Source: Pseudomonas entomophila (lineage in GTDB: Bacteria; Pseudomonadota; Gammaproteobacteria; Pseudomonadales; Pseudomonadaceae). Taken from it: a DNA stretch of 64,000 nucleotides. Positions 49,444 through 59,207 of this stretch are shown here, piece by piece. Where the stretch lies: the NCBI RefSeq assembly GCF_029478665.1, contig NZ_JARPQB010000018.1, positions 1-64,000 of the forward strand, given 5' to 3'. How positions within the stretch are numbered: the stretch's first letter is position 1; each line of letters opens with the position of its first letter. Below the pieces are notes generated by a model. The model did no database searches, had not been told where the DNA came from, and was given only the letters and a program-made list of their open reading frames with translations. Both the position numbers and the translations under genes were made by a program.

Positions 49444-51140
49444 TCAGGGCCGTGTTGCCTTGCCGAGAATCACCGCCTCGCCAACACCTCGCGGATCACT
49501 GGCCGCTTCCACGGTCCCTCCCGCCTTGTCCCAATACAGCACCTGCTGGTTCCCGTAGCTGCGCCCCATGTCCTTCAGCTGATACCCACGCGCTTGCAGT
49601 TCGGCTTTCTGCCCTGGGCTGAACGCCCCCGGCTCATGCTCGACCACGTCCGGCAGGTACTGATGGTGGTAGCGTGCCGTCGCCGGCCATTCAGCCACCG
49701 GCCGACCTTCCAGGAAGCCCATCACCGACAGCAGCACCATGCTCGGGATCCGGCTGCCGCCTGGCGTGCCGAAACTGGCGAACTGGCTGGGGCTCTCGAT
49801 GAACGTCGGGCTCATGCTCGACAGCGGCCGCTTGCCCGCCGCCACCGCGTTGGCCGGGCTGCCCGCCAGGCCGTAGCTGTTGCTGCCGCTGGGGTCGGCG
49901 GCAAAATCGTCCATCTCGTTGTTCAACACCACGCCGGTGCCCGGCACGCTGAAAGCCGCGCCGAACGGCAGGTTGACCGACAGCGTGGCGGACACTGCGT
50001 TGCCGTCGGCGTCGATCACCGTGAAGTGGGTGGTGTGGTCGCCCTCGCGCCAGGCCGGCGAGGGCGGCAGGGCGCTGCTGGGCGTGGCTTGGTGCACATC
50101 GATGCTGTCGGCCAGCCCGGTGAGGTATTGGCGCGCCAGCAGGCGATTGATCGGGTTGGCGACGTAGTCCGGGTCACCGAGCAGGCCGCGGTCACGGTAG
50201 GCCCGGCGCAACACTTCGATCACATAATGGCTGCGCTGCACCGGCTCGGCGCTTTGCCAGGGCAGGCGCTGGAGCATGGCCAGGCTCTGGGCCAGGGCCA
50301 CGCCACCGGCCGACGGCGGCGGGCTGCTGATCAGCTCGCGCTGGTTGGCCAACGAGTAGCGTAGAGGTTCGCGCCAGGCGGTGTGGTAGCCGGCGAGGTC
50401 GTCGAGGGTCCAGATGCCACCGGCCTGGCGTACGCCATCGACCAGGCGCTGGGCCATCGGGCCCCGGTAGAAGCCGTCACGGCCGTGTTCGGCCATACGC
50501 TGCAAGGTGGCGGCCAGTTCCGGCTGGCGGATCAGCGTGCCCAACGCCGGCACGTCGTGGGTGCGGAGGAACAGCCGGGCGCTTTCAGCGTCGCCGCGCA
50601 GGGCACCCAGGCGCATGGTCGCCCGGTCGCGGTAGATGCGGTCGACGGCAAAGCCTTGGTTGGCCAGGCGGATGGCCGGGGCCAGGGTGTCCTTCAAGGG
50701 CAGCTTGCCGTGGGTCGCGGCCAGGTCGGCCAGCGCCTGGGGCAGGCCGGGGATGGCGGCGGCCAAAGGGCCGTTGATCGACAGCCCTGGCTGGACCTTG
50801 CCGTCTTTCAGGTACATGTCCACCCGGGCGGCGGCCGGCGCCCGCTCACGGGCATCGAGGAAGGCGTAGCGTGGTGAGTCGCCGCTTTCGCGCAGCAGGA
50901 AGAAACCGCCACCGCCCAGGCCCGAGCCATAGGGCTCGACCACCGCCAGCGCGGCGCTGATGGCCACGGCGGCATCGAAGGCGTTGCCGCCCTGGGCGAG
51001 AACCTGCTGGGCTGCCGCGGTGGCTTCGCCGTGCGGGCTGGCAATGGCCGCGCGGCCTGGGCCATCAGCCTGGGCGGCGGTGGCCAGCAGCGCCAGGGCG
51101 GCGCCGAGGAGTGAGCGTCGAACTGCGGCGACGAACGGCA

Positions 51141-51141
<1 letters not shown>
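49444..51141 (-). CDS. ggt: Gamma-glutamyltransferase
   Basis: A 565-residue periplasmic N-terminal-nucleophile hydrolase. The signal peptide ends near residue 25 (ATAAQA). The autocleavage Thr begins the small subunit in TTHFTVIDADGNAVSAT (near residue 370). PLSSMSPTF and GTPGGSRI are the substrate-binding loops. It hydrolyses or transfers the gamma-glutamyl group of glutathione and related peptides. Its start overlaps the ferredoxin stop by one base (TGATG). Confidence 0.94.
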
Positions 51142-51428
<287 letters not shown>

Positions 51429-51500
51429 TCAAAGCGACAAGCGCAATTGTGCCGGATTCGCGCCCGCAGTGCACGTGGGCGCGACATCCTGACCGCGTGG

Positions 51501-52091
<591 letters not shown>

Positions 52092-53690
52092 TCATGCGCC
52101 GTTTGCCAGGCGGCCGATCAGCCCGTCGCTGAGCCGCGCGGCCAGGGCATAGACCGACAACTGCGGGTTGGCGCCGATGCTGGTGGGGAACAGCGAGCCG
52201 TCGTGGATCGACAGGTTCTCCAGCTGGTGATGCCGGCCCAGGCTGTCGCACACCGCCTGGCGCGGGTCTTCGCCCAGGGCGCAGCCGCCCATGACATGGG
52301 CGCTGCCCAGGCGCATGCGGAACAGCGCCAGGGGCAGGCCGTCGATCAGTGCCTTGGCCTGCTCCGGCGTCTCGACGTAGCGGGCGTCGCCATGCACCGG
52401 CAGCACTTGGCGGGCGCCGGCGGCGAACTGGATCTGCGCCATGCTGTGCCAGGCCCGGCGCAGGCCGTCGCGCAGGTAGTCGGTGACGGGGTAGTCGAGC
52501 ACCGGGGAGCCGTCGCCACGCAGTTCCACCTGCCCGCCCGGGCTGTCGGGGTGGAAGCCATCGCGCAGCAGCGCCAGCATCACATGGGTGTGGGGCAGCT
52601 CGGCCATGCGCAGGGCATTGTCCTGGCCGTGCCCGCCCAGCAGGGTGCTGGCCAGGGCCGGGTGCAGCGGGGGGACCTCGAGCTTGTAGCCGATCGGGCC
52701 GGCGACGCCGTCCTGCCACTGGAACTGGTCACTGTAGATCGACTGCGGCGCGCCGTAGTACGGGTCGATCCTGTCGGCGAATTGCGCGGCGCTGAAGTTG
52801 ACCAGGTGCAGGAAGGTACGCTTGCCCAGGCGCTGGTGCGGGTCGGGCGCCTGCGAGCGCAGCAGCAGGGCCGGGCTGTTGATGCCGCCACCCGCCAGCA
52901 CGTAGTGACGGGCGCGCACGCGGACCTGGCGCCCTGTCGGTTGGATACCCTTGGCGTCCAAGGCCTGGCACTGCAGGTGGTCGATGCGCTGGCCGTCATG
53001 GCTGAAGCGCTCGGCACGGGCCAGGTAGAGCAGTTCGCCACCCTTGTCCAAGGTGGCGGGGATGCTGGTGACCAGCATCGACTGCTTGGCGTTGACCGGG
53101 CAGCCCATGCCGCAGTAGCCCAGGTTCCAGCAGCCGCGCACGTTGCGCGGGATGACCGCCCAGCGGTGGCCCAGTGCCTCGCAGCCGCGCCGCAGCACGT
53201 CGTTGTTGGCATTCGGTGGCATTGCCCAGGGGGCGATCCCCAGGCGCTGCTCCATGCGCTCGAACCACGGGCGCAGGGTTTCGCCGTCCAGGCCCTTCAC
53301 CCCGTGCTCGCGGGCCCAGTGCTCCAGTGTCTGTGGCGGGGTGCGGAAGCTCGATGTCCAGTTGACCAGCGTGGTGCCGCCCACCGCGCGGCCCTGGAGG
53401 ATGGTGATGGCGCCCTCCTTGCTCATCCGCCCCAGGCCCTCCTGGTAGAGGTCGGCGTAGGCTTCGTGCTCCAGCAGATGGAAATCGCTGCTGGTCTTCA
53501 GTGGACCTTCCTCGATCAGCAGCACCTTCAGGCCGGCGGCGCTGAGCAACTCGGCCGTGGTAGCCCCCCCGGCACCGCTGCCGATCACGGCGACATCGGC
53601 TTCGAGCGCCAGGTCCTGGTCCAAACGTGAGCCATCGTAGGTTGTCCAGCCTCGCTCAAGGCCTTGGCGGAACGGGTCAGGGACGGGCAT
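52092..53690 (-). CDS. GMC-family FAD oxidoreductase with C-x5-C-x3-C motif
   Basis: A 532-residue flavoprotein. The FAD motif VIGSGAGGATTAEL is at residues 35-48, and the C-terminus has the GMC active site HVMGGC ... GANP. Cys187, Cys193 and Cys197 (GCWNLGYCGMGCP) form C-x5-C-x3-C. As I recall, FAD-dependent glucose dehydrogenases carry a [3Fe-4S] cluster on three Cys with the same spacing. The protein has no signal peptide. The neighbours suggest an alcohol dehydrogenase feeding an aldehyde dehydrogenase. I use MPVPDPFRQG, with AAGGA 8 nt upstream. Confidence 0.87.
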   Translation of the reverse strand: MPVPDPFRQGLERGWTTYDGSRLDQDLALEADVAVIGSGAGGATTAELLSAAGLKVLLIEEGPLKTSSDFHLLEHEAYADLYQEGLGRMSKEGAITILQGRAVGGTTLVNWTSSFRTPPQTLEHWAREHGVKGLDGETLRPWFERMEQRLGIAPWAMPPNANNDVLRRGCEALGHRWAVIPRNVRGCWNLGYCGMGCPVNAKQSMLVTSIPATLDKGGELLYLARAERFSHDGQRIDHLQCQALDAKGIQPTGRQVRVRARHYVLAGGGINSPALLLRSQAPDPHQRLGKRTFLHLVNFSAAQFADRIDPYYGAPQSIYSDQFQWQDGVAGPIGYKLEVPPLHPALASTLLGGHGQDNALRMAELPHTHVMLALLRDGFHPDSPGGQVELRGDGSPVLDYPVTDYLRDGLRRAWHSMAQIQFAAGARQVLPVHGDARYVETPEQAKALIDGLPLALFRMRLGSAHVMGGCALGEDPRQAVCDSLGRHHQLENLSIHDGSLFPTSIGANPQLSVYALAARLSDGLIGRLANGA

Positions 53691-53724
53691 GAAGTGATTC
53701 CTTCTGAGCAAGGCAGCGGCGAAC

Positions 53725-53760
53725 CCTGTAGGAGCCGGCTTTGCCGGCGAAAGGGCCGGT
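53725..53760. repeat. Single REP unit, class F (stem GCCGGCTTTGCCGGC)
   Basis: One unit GTAGGAGCCGGCTTTGCCGGCGAA between the Tat-lipoprotein gene and the GMC gene. No inverted partner is seen in the 122-bp gap. Confidence 0.85.
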
Positions 53761-53812
53761 ACAGCCAAAGCACATCCCTGGTTCCCACATCAGGCGGTGC
53801 ATGAGTGTCCGT

Positions 53813-54298
53813 TCAGATCTTCGGCGGCCCCGGATAACCACAGGCGGCCCAGGCTTCCGGGCGCTCGTACCATGCCATCTGCAACAGTTGTAGCAGCGAG
53901 GCATGCCCTTGGCGCAACAGGTTCAAGGAGCTAGCGCGCCAACGATCCAGGAACCGCTCCACATCCGCCCCTGTCGCGTTGTCCCAACTGCCCCAGACGC
54001 CAGTCAATGGCCCACGGGTCAGAGGCATGCCGAGCACATCGAACAACTGCCGGGTCAGCTTGAGCATGGCCGGGGAAAGCGCCGCCAGCTTGTGGTCGAG
54101 GCTCGCGAGCACCGTGTTGGTGGAGGCCTGGGTTCCCGCCAGCACAATCGGGATCAAGGCCTGCAACAGCGGCAGGTCGTCCTCGCGCAGCACCTGATAG
54201 CCAGAGGAGGGCGCCTCTTTCGAGCAGCCGACCAGGCTCGCGGCACCGAGGAACAGGCTGGCGCCCAGGCTGAACCTGAGCAGGTCGCGACGCTGCAT
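53813..54298 (-). CDS. Tat-signal lipoprotein, dehydrogenase small-subunit-like
   Basis: A 161-residue exported protein. The N-terminus MQRRDLLRFSLGASLFLGA has the twin-arginine motif RRDLLRF, and SLVGC near residue 28 is a lipobox, so it should be a Tat-exported lipoprotein. The rest has the feel of gluconate-dehydrogenase subunit 3 proteins (LREDDLPLLQALIPIVLAG). It lies 14 bp after calB and upstream of the GMC oxidoreductase; in FAD-glucose dehydrogenases a similar small subunit carries the Tat signal for the flavin subunit. I use ATG 54298; the longer frame upstream is calB shadow. Confidence 0.75.
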   Translation of the reverse strand: MQRRDLLRFSLGASLFLGAASLVGCSKEAPSSGYQVLREDDLPLLQALIPIVLAGTQASTNTVLASLDHKLAALSPAMLKLTRQLFDVLGMPLTRGPLTGVWGSWDNATGADVERFLDRWRASSLNLLRQGHASLLQLLQMAWYERPEAWAACGYPGPPKI

Positions 54299-54312
54299 GA
54301 CCTGCCCCCCGC

Positions 54313-55743
54313 TCAGCGGATGAACAGCTTGTAGACCAGGCGCTGCAAGGCCTTGCCATAAGGTGGGTAGATCACCTTGGCAGCGTTGATGCGCTGCTTG
54401 GCCAGCACCGCCTTGGCCTTGCTGAAGGTAAGGAAGCCTTCGTGGCCATGGTAGTGCCCCATGCCGGACGGGCCGATGCCGCCGAACGGTAGGTCGTCCT
54501 GGGCCACGTGCAACAGGGTGTCGTTGAGGCACACGCCACCGGAGTGGGTGTCACGCAGTACCCGCGCCTGCTCGCCACGGTCGTAGCCGAAGTAGTAGAG
54601 CGCCAGTGGCCGTGGTCGTTGGTTGATGTAGGCCAGGGCATCGTCGAGCCGGTCGTAGGGCACCAGCGGCAGCAGTGGGCCGAAGATCTCATCCTGCATC
54701 ACCTGCATGCTGTCGTTCACCTCCAGCAGCAGGTGGGGCGGCAGGCGCCGACCCTGGCGCGGCTCATCGGCATACAGGTCGAGCACCTTGGCACCCTGGG
54801 CACGGGCGTCATCCAGCAGGTGGTTCAGGCGGGCGAGCTGGCGCTCGTTGATGATCGCGCTGTAGTCGGGGTTGTCGGCGAGGCGAGGGTAGGCGCTGCG
54901 CACGGCGCGCTGGTAGGCCTCGGCGAAGGCGCCCAGGCGCTCGCGGGGCACCAGCACGTAGTCGGGGGCGACGCAGGTTTGCCCGGCATTGAGGGTCTTG
55001 CCGAAGGCGATGCGCTCGGCGGCGGTGTCCAGTGGCACATCCGCCGAGACGATAGCTGGCGACTTGCCGCCCAGTTCCAGGGTCACCGGGGTGAGGTTCT
55101 GCGCGGCCGCCAGCATCACGTGGCGGCCGACGCTGGTGGCGCCGGTGAACAGCAGGTGGTCGAATGGCAGGCGGGCAAAGGCCTGGCCGACCTCCACCTC
55201 ACCCAGCACGACGCTGACCAGGTCTCTGGGGAACACTCGCTCCAGCAGGGCCTTGAGTGCCTGGCCGCTGGCGGGGGTGGACTCGCTGAGCTTGAGCATC
55301 ACCCGGTTTCCTGCGGCCAGGGCGCCGGTCAGCGGGCCGATGGCGAGGAAAAGCGGGTAGTTCCACGGCACGATGATCCCCACCACCCCCAGTGGCTGGT
55401 ACTGCACCCGTGCGCTGGCGGGCTGGAAGGCCAGGCCGACCTTGCGTCGCGACGCGCGCATCCAGCGCTGCAGGTGGCGCTCGGCATCGCGCAGGCCCAG
55501 CACCGAGGGCATCAGCTCGGCGATCAGGGTTTCATCGCGGCTACGCCCACTGAAGTCGGCATCGATGGTGGCGATCAGGGTTTCCTGGTCCGCCAGCAGT
55601 GCCTCGCGCAGGCTCTTGAGCCACTGCCGGCGCTGGGCGGCCGGGGGCATGGGGTTGCTGGCGAACGCCTGGCGCTGGGCGTCGAACGTCGCTTGCAGGT
55701 CGAGGTCGGATTGCACGGGAGGGAGAACGGCAGGCGAGGTCAT
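54313..55743 (-). CDS. calB: Coniferyl aldehyde dehydrogenase
   Basis: A 476-residue NAD(P)-dependent aldehyde dehydrogenase. The NAD-fold segment IIVPWNYPLFLAIGPL and ELGGKSPAIV, and the catalytic Cys in NAGQTCVAPDYVLVP (near residue 255) are present, with the general base Glu in TLELGG. CalB oxidises coniferaldehyde to ferulate; other aromatic and long-chain aldehydes are also known substrates of the group. A TetR gene is divergent with 146 bp between starts, and the GMC and Tat genes follow downstream. Confidence 0.88.
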   Translation of the reverse strand: MTSPAVLPPVQSDLDLQATFDAQRQAFASNPMPPAAQRRQWLKSLREALLADQETLIATIDADFSGRSRDETLIAELMPSVLGLRDAERHLQRWMRASRRKVGLAFQPASARVQYQPLGVVGIIVPWNYPLFLAIGPLTGALAAGNRVMLKLSESTPASGQALKALLERVFPRDLVSVVLGEVEVGQAFARLPFDHLLFTGATSVGRHVMLAAAQNLTPVTLELGGKSPAIVSADVPLDTAAERIAFGKTLNAGQTCVAPDYVLVPRERLGAFAEAYQRAVRSAYPRLADNPDYSAIINERQLARLNHLLDDARAQGAKVLDLYADEPRQGRRLPPHLLLEVNDSMQVMQDEIFGPLLPLVPYDRLDDALAYINQRPRPLALYYFGYDRGEQARVLRDTHSGGVCLNDTLLHVAQDDLPFGGIGPSGMGHYHGHEGFLTFSKAKAVLAKQRINAAKVIYPPYGKALQRLVYKLFIR

Positions 55744-55769
55744 GGCGGCTCCGAGGAGTGGCGAATGGC

Positions 55770-55785
55770 TAGAGCATATACTCTA
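55770..55785. promoter_or_regulatory. Palindromic operator candidate TAGAG-N6-CTCTA
   Basis: A perfect 5-bp inverted repeat (TAGAGCATATACTCTA) 27 bp before the calB start and about 105 bp from the TetR start. Its size and location suit TetR binding. Confidence 0.55.
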
Positions 55786-55889
55786 ATTGGTACGATGGTG
55801 CACCTTTTTTCATGACCTTGGCGGTGCACCCGACCGGCAGGAGGCCGTAAGATGGCCCTGATCATTCACCCTGGAGACCGGAGCTGAGC

Positions 55890-56555
55890 ATGGCCCCGCG
55901 CATGAAGACCCGAGAGCGCATCGTGCAGAACAGCCTGGAGCTGTTCAACCAGCAGGGCGAGCGTAGCGTCAGCACCAACCACATTGCCGCGTACATGGAA
56001 ATCTCGCCCGGCAACCTGTACTACCACTTCCCCAACAAGCAGGCGATCATCGCCGTGCTGTTCAACCAGTACGAAGAACTGGTCGACAGCTTCCTGCGCG
56101 CCCCCCAGGGGCGGGCCGCCACGGTCGAGGACAAACGTTTCTACCTCAAGGCCTTGCTGGCGGCGATGTGGAACTACCGTTTCCTCCACCGCGACCTGGA
56201 GCACCTGCTCGACAGCGACCCGGAGCTGGCCGCGCGCTATCGGCGGTTTTCCCGGCGCTGCCTGCAACATGGCCAGGCCATCTACCGTGGTTTCGTCGAC
56301 GCCGGGATCCTGGCCATGGATTCGACGCAGATCGAGTCGCTGACGATCAATGCCTGGATCGTCCTGACGTCCTGGGTCCGTTTCCTCAGCACCACCCGCG
56401 AGCACACCGCCCACCTGGGTGAAGAAGCCTTCAAGCGCGGCGTCTATCAGGTGGTGGTGCTGGAACTGGGCTATGTCACCCCAGCCTCGCGGGCTGCCGT
56501 GCAGGCGCTGTGCGATGAGTATCACGTTCCGTTCAACCAGGCCCTGGAGCACTGA
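55890..56555 (+). CDS. TetR-family transcriptional regulator
   Basis: A 221-residue TetR regulator. The DNA-binding helices are in RERIVQNSLELFNQQGERSVSTNHIAAYMEISPGNLYYHFPNKQAII (residues 8-54). The C-terminal part is the ligand domain. Divergent from calB, it most likely controls the calB/Tat/GMC genes through the palindrome at 55770-55785. GGAG lies 6 nt before the ATG. Confidence 0.92.
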   Translation: MAPRMKTRERIVQNSLELFNQQGERSVSTNHIAAYMEISPGNLYYHFPNKQAIIAVLFNQYEELVDSFLRAPQGRAATVEDKRFYLKALLAAMWNYRFLHRDLEHLLDSDPELAARYRRFSRRCLQHGQAIYRGFVDAGILAMDSTQIESLTINAWIVLTSWVRFLSTTREHTAHLGEEAFKRGVYQVVVLELGYVTPASRAAVQALCDEYHVPFNQALEH

Positions 56556-56590
56556 ACCGGGGTTTTCGAGCCATTCAACAGGAGATTGTC

Positions 56591-57445
56591 ATGCCCCTTG
56601 CGCAACTGATCACCCCGCAGCAACTGGCCGAGCGCCTGGACTCGCCCGGGCTGGTGATCCTCGACTGTCGTTTCGCCCTGGAAGATGTCGACTATGGCCA
56701 GCGCAGCTATGCCCAGGGGCATATCGCCGGAGCGCATTTCGCCGACCTGGAGCGTGACCTGAGCGGGCCGGTGGTCAAGGGGCGTACCGGGCGGCATCCG
56801 TTGCCCGATGCGCAGCGCCTGGTCGAGCGCCTGCGCGAGTGGGGCCTGGACGATGACAGCGAGGTGGTGCTCTACGACGACGGTCCCGGCGCGTTTGCCG
56901 CCCGTGCCTGGTGGCTGCTGGCCTGGCTGGGTAAGCGCGACGGGGTGTCGATCCTCGATGGCGGCCTGAAAGCCTGGCACGCGGCACACCTGCCCCTGAG
57001 CCTGGACTCGCCTGCGCGGCGCGAGGGCAACTTCAGCGGCGAGCCGGACATGAAGCTGCTGATTGATGCCGGGCACCTGGCCAAGCGCCTGGGCGAAGCG
57101 GACCTGACCCTGATCGATGCCCGTGCGTTGCCGCGTTTCCGAGGCGAGGTCGAGCCGATCGACCCGGTGGCCGGGCACATCCCGGGTGCACAATGTGCGG
57201 CGTTTACCGACAACCTTGGTGCCGACGGGCGGTTCCTGCCTGCCGCGCAGCTCAAGCAGCGTTTTGCCGAAAAGCTGGGCAGCCGCTCGCCGGAGCACCT
57301 GGTGGCCTATTGCGGCTCGGGCGTGACGGCCTGCCACAACCTGTTCGCCCTGGCGCTGGCGGGATATCCATTGGGGCGGTTGTACGCAGGTTCCTGGAGC
57401 GAGTGGATCAATGACCCGCTACATGCGGTGGCAACCGGCGACTGA
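56591..57445 (+). CDS. sseA: 3-mercaptopyruvate/thiosulfate sulfurtransferase
   Basis: A 284-residue tandem-rhodanese protein. The active Cys241 lies in CGSGVTACH; CGSGVTA is the loop of 3-mercaptopyruvate sulfurtransferases, not the CRxGxR of thiosulfate sulfurtransferases. The inactive N-terminal rhodanese half spans about residues 1-135. Either activity remains possible in vivo. AGGAG lies 7 nt before the ATG. Confidence 0.88.
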   Translation: MPLAQLITPQQLAERLDSPGLVILDCRFALEDVDYGQRSYAQGHIAGAHFADLERDLSGPVVKGRTGRHPLPDAQRLVERLREWGLDDDSEVVLYDDGPGAFAARAWWLLAWLGKRDGVSILDGGLKAWHAAHLPLSLDSPARREGNFSGEPDMKLLIDAGHLAKRLGEADLTLIDARALPRFRGEVEPIDPVAGHIPGAQCAAFTDNLGADGRFLPAAQLKQRFAEKLGSRSPEHLVAYCGSGVTACHNLFALALAGYPLGRLYAGSWSEWINDPLHAVATGD

Positions 57446-57451
57446 TTCTTA

Positions 57452-57531
57452 CTGTAGGAGCCAGCCTTGCTGGCGATGCAAGGCGCAGCCTTGCCTGAAC
57501 GCTAATTCGCCAGCAAGGCTGGCTCCTACAG
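57452..57531. repeat. REP pair, class E (stem CCAGCCTTGCTGG)
   Basis: Inverted units as at 31734-31811, between convergent sseA and the YheT gene. Confidence 0.9.
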
Positions 57532-57539
57532 AATTACCG

Positions 57540-58532
57540 CTATCGACCTTCCAGCAGCCACTGCGGAATCCGCCGCTCCAGGTAGTACCCCGGATTACGC
57601 AGGCTGCCGTCGACAAACCCCACATGCCCGCCCCGGCTGTGCAACTCGAAGTGCGTTTGCGCTGCCAGCTCGCTGGCGCTTGGCAGGCTGTGGTCGAACA
57701 CGAATGGATCGTCGCTGGAATGGATGATCAGCGTTGGGGTGCGGTTCTCGCCCAGGTAGTAGCGGCTGGAAGCTCGCCGGTAATAGTCGTGGGCATCGCT
57801 GAAACCGTTGAGCGGCGCGGTTACCCGGCCATCGAAGTCCCAGAAGGTGCGCAGATTGCGCAAAGGCCCCAGGCGCTCGATCTCGTCCAGCCCTTGTTGA
57901 TGGCCCTTGTCGCGAAAATGCCGCTGCTTGTCCTGCACATAGGCCAGCATCTCGCGCATGAAATGCGCCTGGTAGAGCTTCGAGAAGCCCAGCCCGATGC
58001 GATCGGCGCACTGGTCCAGGCGGAACGGCACCGACACCGCCACCGCCGCTTCCAGCTGACTGGCCGAACCACTCTCACCCAGGTACTTGAGCAACACGTT
58101 GCCACCGAGCGAATAGCCCACGGCATACAGCGGTGCCAGCGGCCGTTGGGCGCGCAGGTGGCGGATGGTCTCGGCCAGGTCTTCGCTTGCCCCGGAGTGG
58201 TAGCTGCGCGCCAGCAGGTTGGGCTCGCCCGAGCAACCACGCCAGTTCACCGCGACGCTGGCCCAGCCTCGGGCCTGCAGCGCTTGCTGCAAACCTTTGA
58301 CGTACGGGGAGTTGGAAGAGCCGGTCAGCCCGTGCAGCACCAGCACCAAGGGTGCATCGGGCTGGTGCGGGCCATGCCAGTCGAGGTCGAGGAAGTCGCC
58401 GTCGGCCAGCCACAGGCGTTCGCGGTTGCGCGACAGATCGGGAAGCTTGCGCCAGAGGGGGCCCCACAGTGTCTGCAGGTGCGGGTTGGACAGGCCGGTG
58501 GCCGGGCGGAACGTGGCGGTGAGGCTGGGCAT
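57540..58532 (-). CDS. YheT-family alpha/beta hydrolase
   Basis: A 330-residue alpha/beta hydrolase. It shows NPHLQTLWGPL, LVLHGLTGSS, the nucleophile elbow GYSLGGNVLLKYLGE (Ser near 144), HSSDDPF with the acid, and SRGGHVGF with the catalytic His. This YheT/EMB8 family includes esterases, but physiological substrates are unclear. It stands alone upstream of the REP pair. Confidence 0.9.
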   Translation of the reverse strand: MPSLTATFRPATGLSNPHLQTLWGPLWRKLPDLSRNRERLWLADGDFLDLDWHGPHQPDAPLVLVLHGLTGSSNSPYVKGLQQALQARGWASVAVNWRGCSGEPNLLARSYHSGASEDLAETIRHLRAQRPLAPLYAVGYSLGGNVLLKYLGESGSASQLEAAVAVSVPFRLDQCADRIGLGFSKLYQAHFMREMLAYVQDKQRHFRDKGHQQGLDEIERLGPLRNLRTFWDFDGRVTAPLNGFSDAHDYYRRASSRYYLGENRTPTLIIHSSDDPFVFDHSLPSASELAAQTHFELHSRGGHVGFVDGSLRNPGYYLERRIPQWLLEGR

Positions 58533-58592
58533 GCTGGGCGACTCGTGGTGTGCCCGTCTAGAGTGCCATGAAACACCGCCACTGTATCTGCG

Positions 58593-59207
58593 CTATTGGT
58601 CGGCTGCCACGCGTTGCCACAGTGCATAGTGCACCTGGCCGGTCTTTTTCTCGCGGTGCAGGCGCCAGTTGCCTGGCATCGGTAGCGTGGACGGGGCTGC
58701 CTCGCTCTCGGTGTAGATCCACGCCTGTTCGCGCAGCCACTGGCCTTGCTCCAGCAGGTTGCAGGTGTTGGCCAGCAGGTCCTGGTGGAAGGGCGGGTCG
58801 AGGAACACCAGGTCGAACTGCTGCTTCGTTGGGCCTTGCAGGTAGCGCAGGGCGTCGGTCTGCAGGATCTGCCCGCGGGGGCAACGCAGCAGTTCGAGGT
58901 TGTGCTTGAGGTTGGTGATGGCGGCCGGGTTGCTGTCCAGGGCCACGGCGTTTTCGGCACCCCGGGACAGCGCCTCGAGTACCAGGGCGCCGCTGCCGGT
59001 GAAAGCATCCAGCACATGGGCGCCCTCGATGTAGGGCGCCAGCCAGTTGAACAGGGTTTCGCGCACACGGTCAGGCGTGGGGCGCAGGCCTTCGCCTTCC
59101 GGCACTGCCAGGCGGCGGCTGCGCCACTCGCCGGCGATGATGCGCAACTGGCCGGGGCCCTTGCTGGCGCCCGGTGCCGGGCGCGCTGGGGAGGTGGGTC
59201 TTGCCAT
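58593..59207 (-). CDS. rsmD: 16S rRNA (guanine966-N2)-methyltransferase RsmD
   Basis: A 204-residue rRNA methyltransferase. It shows LRIIAGEWRSRRL, VRETLFNWL, the SAM motif VLDAFTGSGALVLEALSRG, and the catalytic FLDPPFH (NPPY-type) motif. It methylates G966 of 16S rRNA. It begins one base inside the stop of the M16 gene upstream (TAATG), so it is translationally coupled. Confidence 0.94.
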   Translation of the reverse strand: MARPTSPARPAPGASKGPGQLRIIAGEWRSRRLAVPEGEGLRPTPDRVRETLFNWLAPYIEGAHVLDAFTGSGALVLEALSRGAENAVALDSNPAAITNLKHNLELLRCPRGQILQTDALRYLQGPTKQQFDLVFLDPPFHQDLLANTCNLLEQGQWLREQAWIYTESEAAPSTLPMPGNWRLHREKKTGQVHYALWQRVAADQ

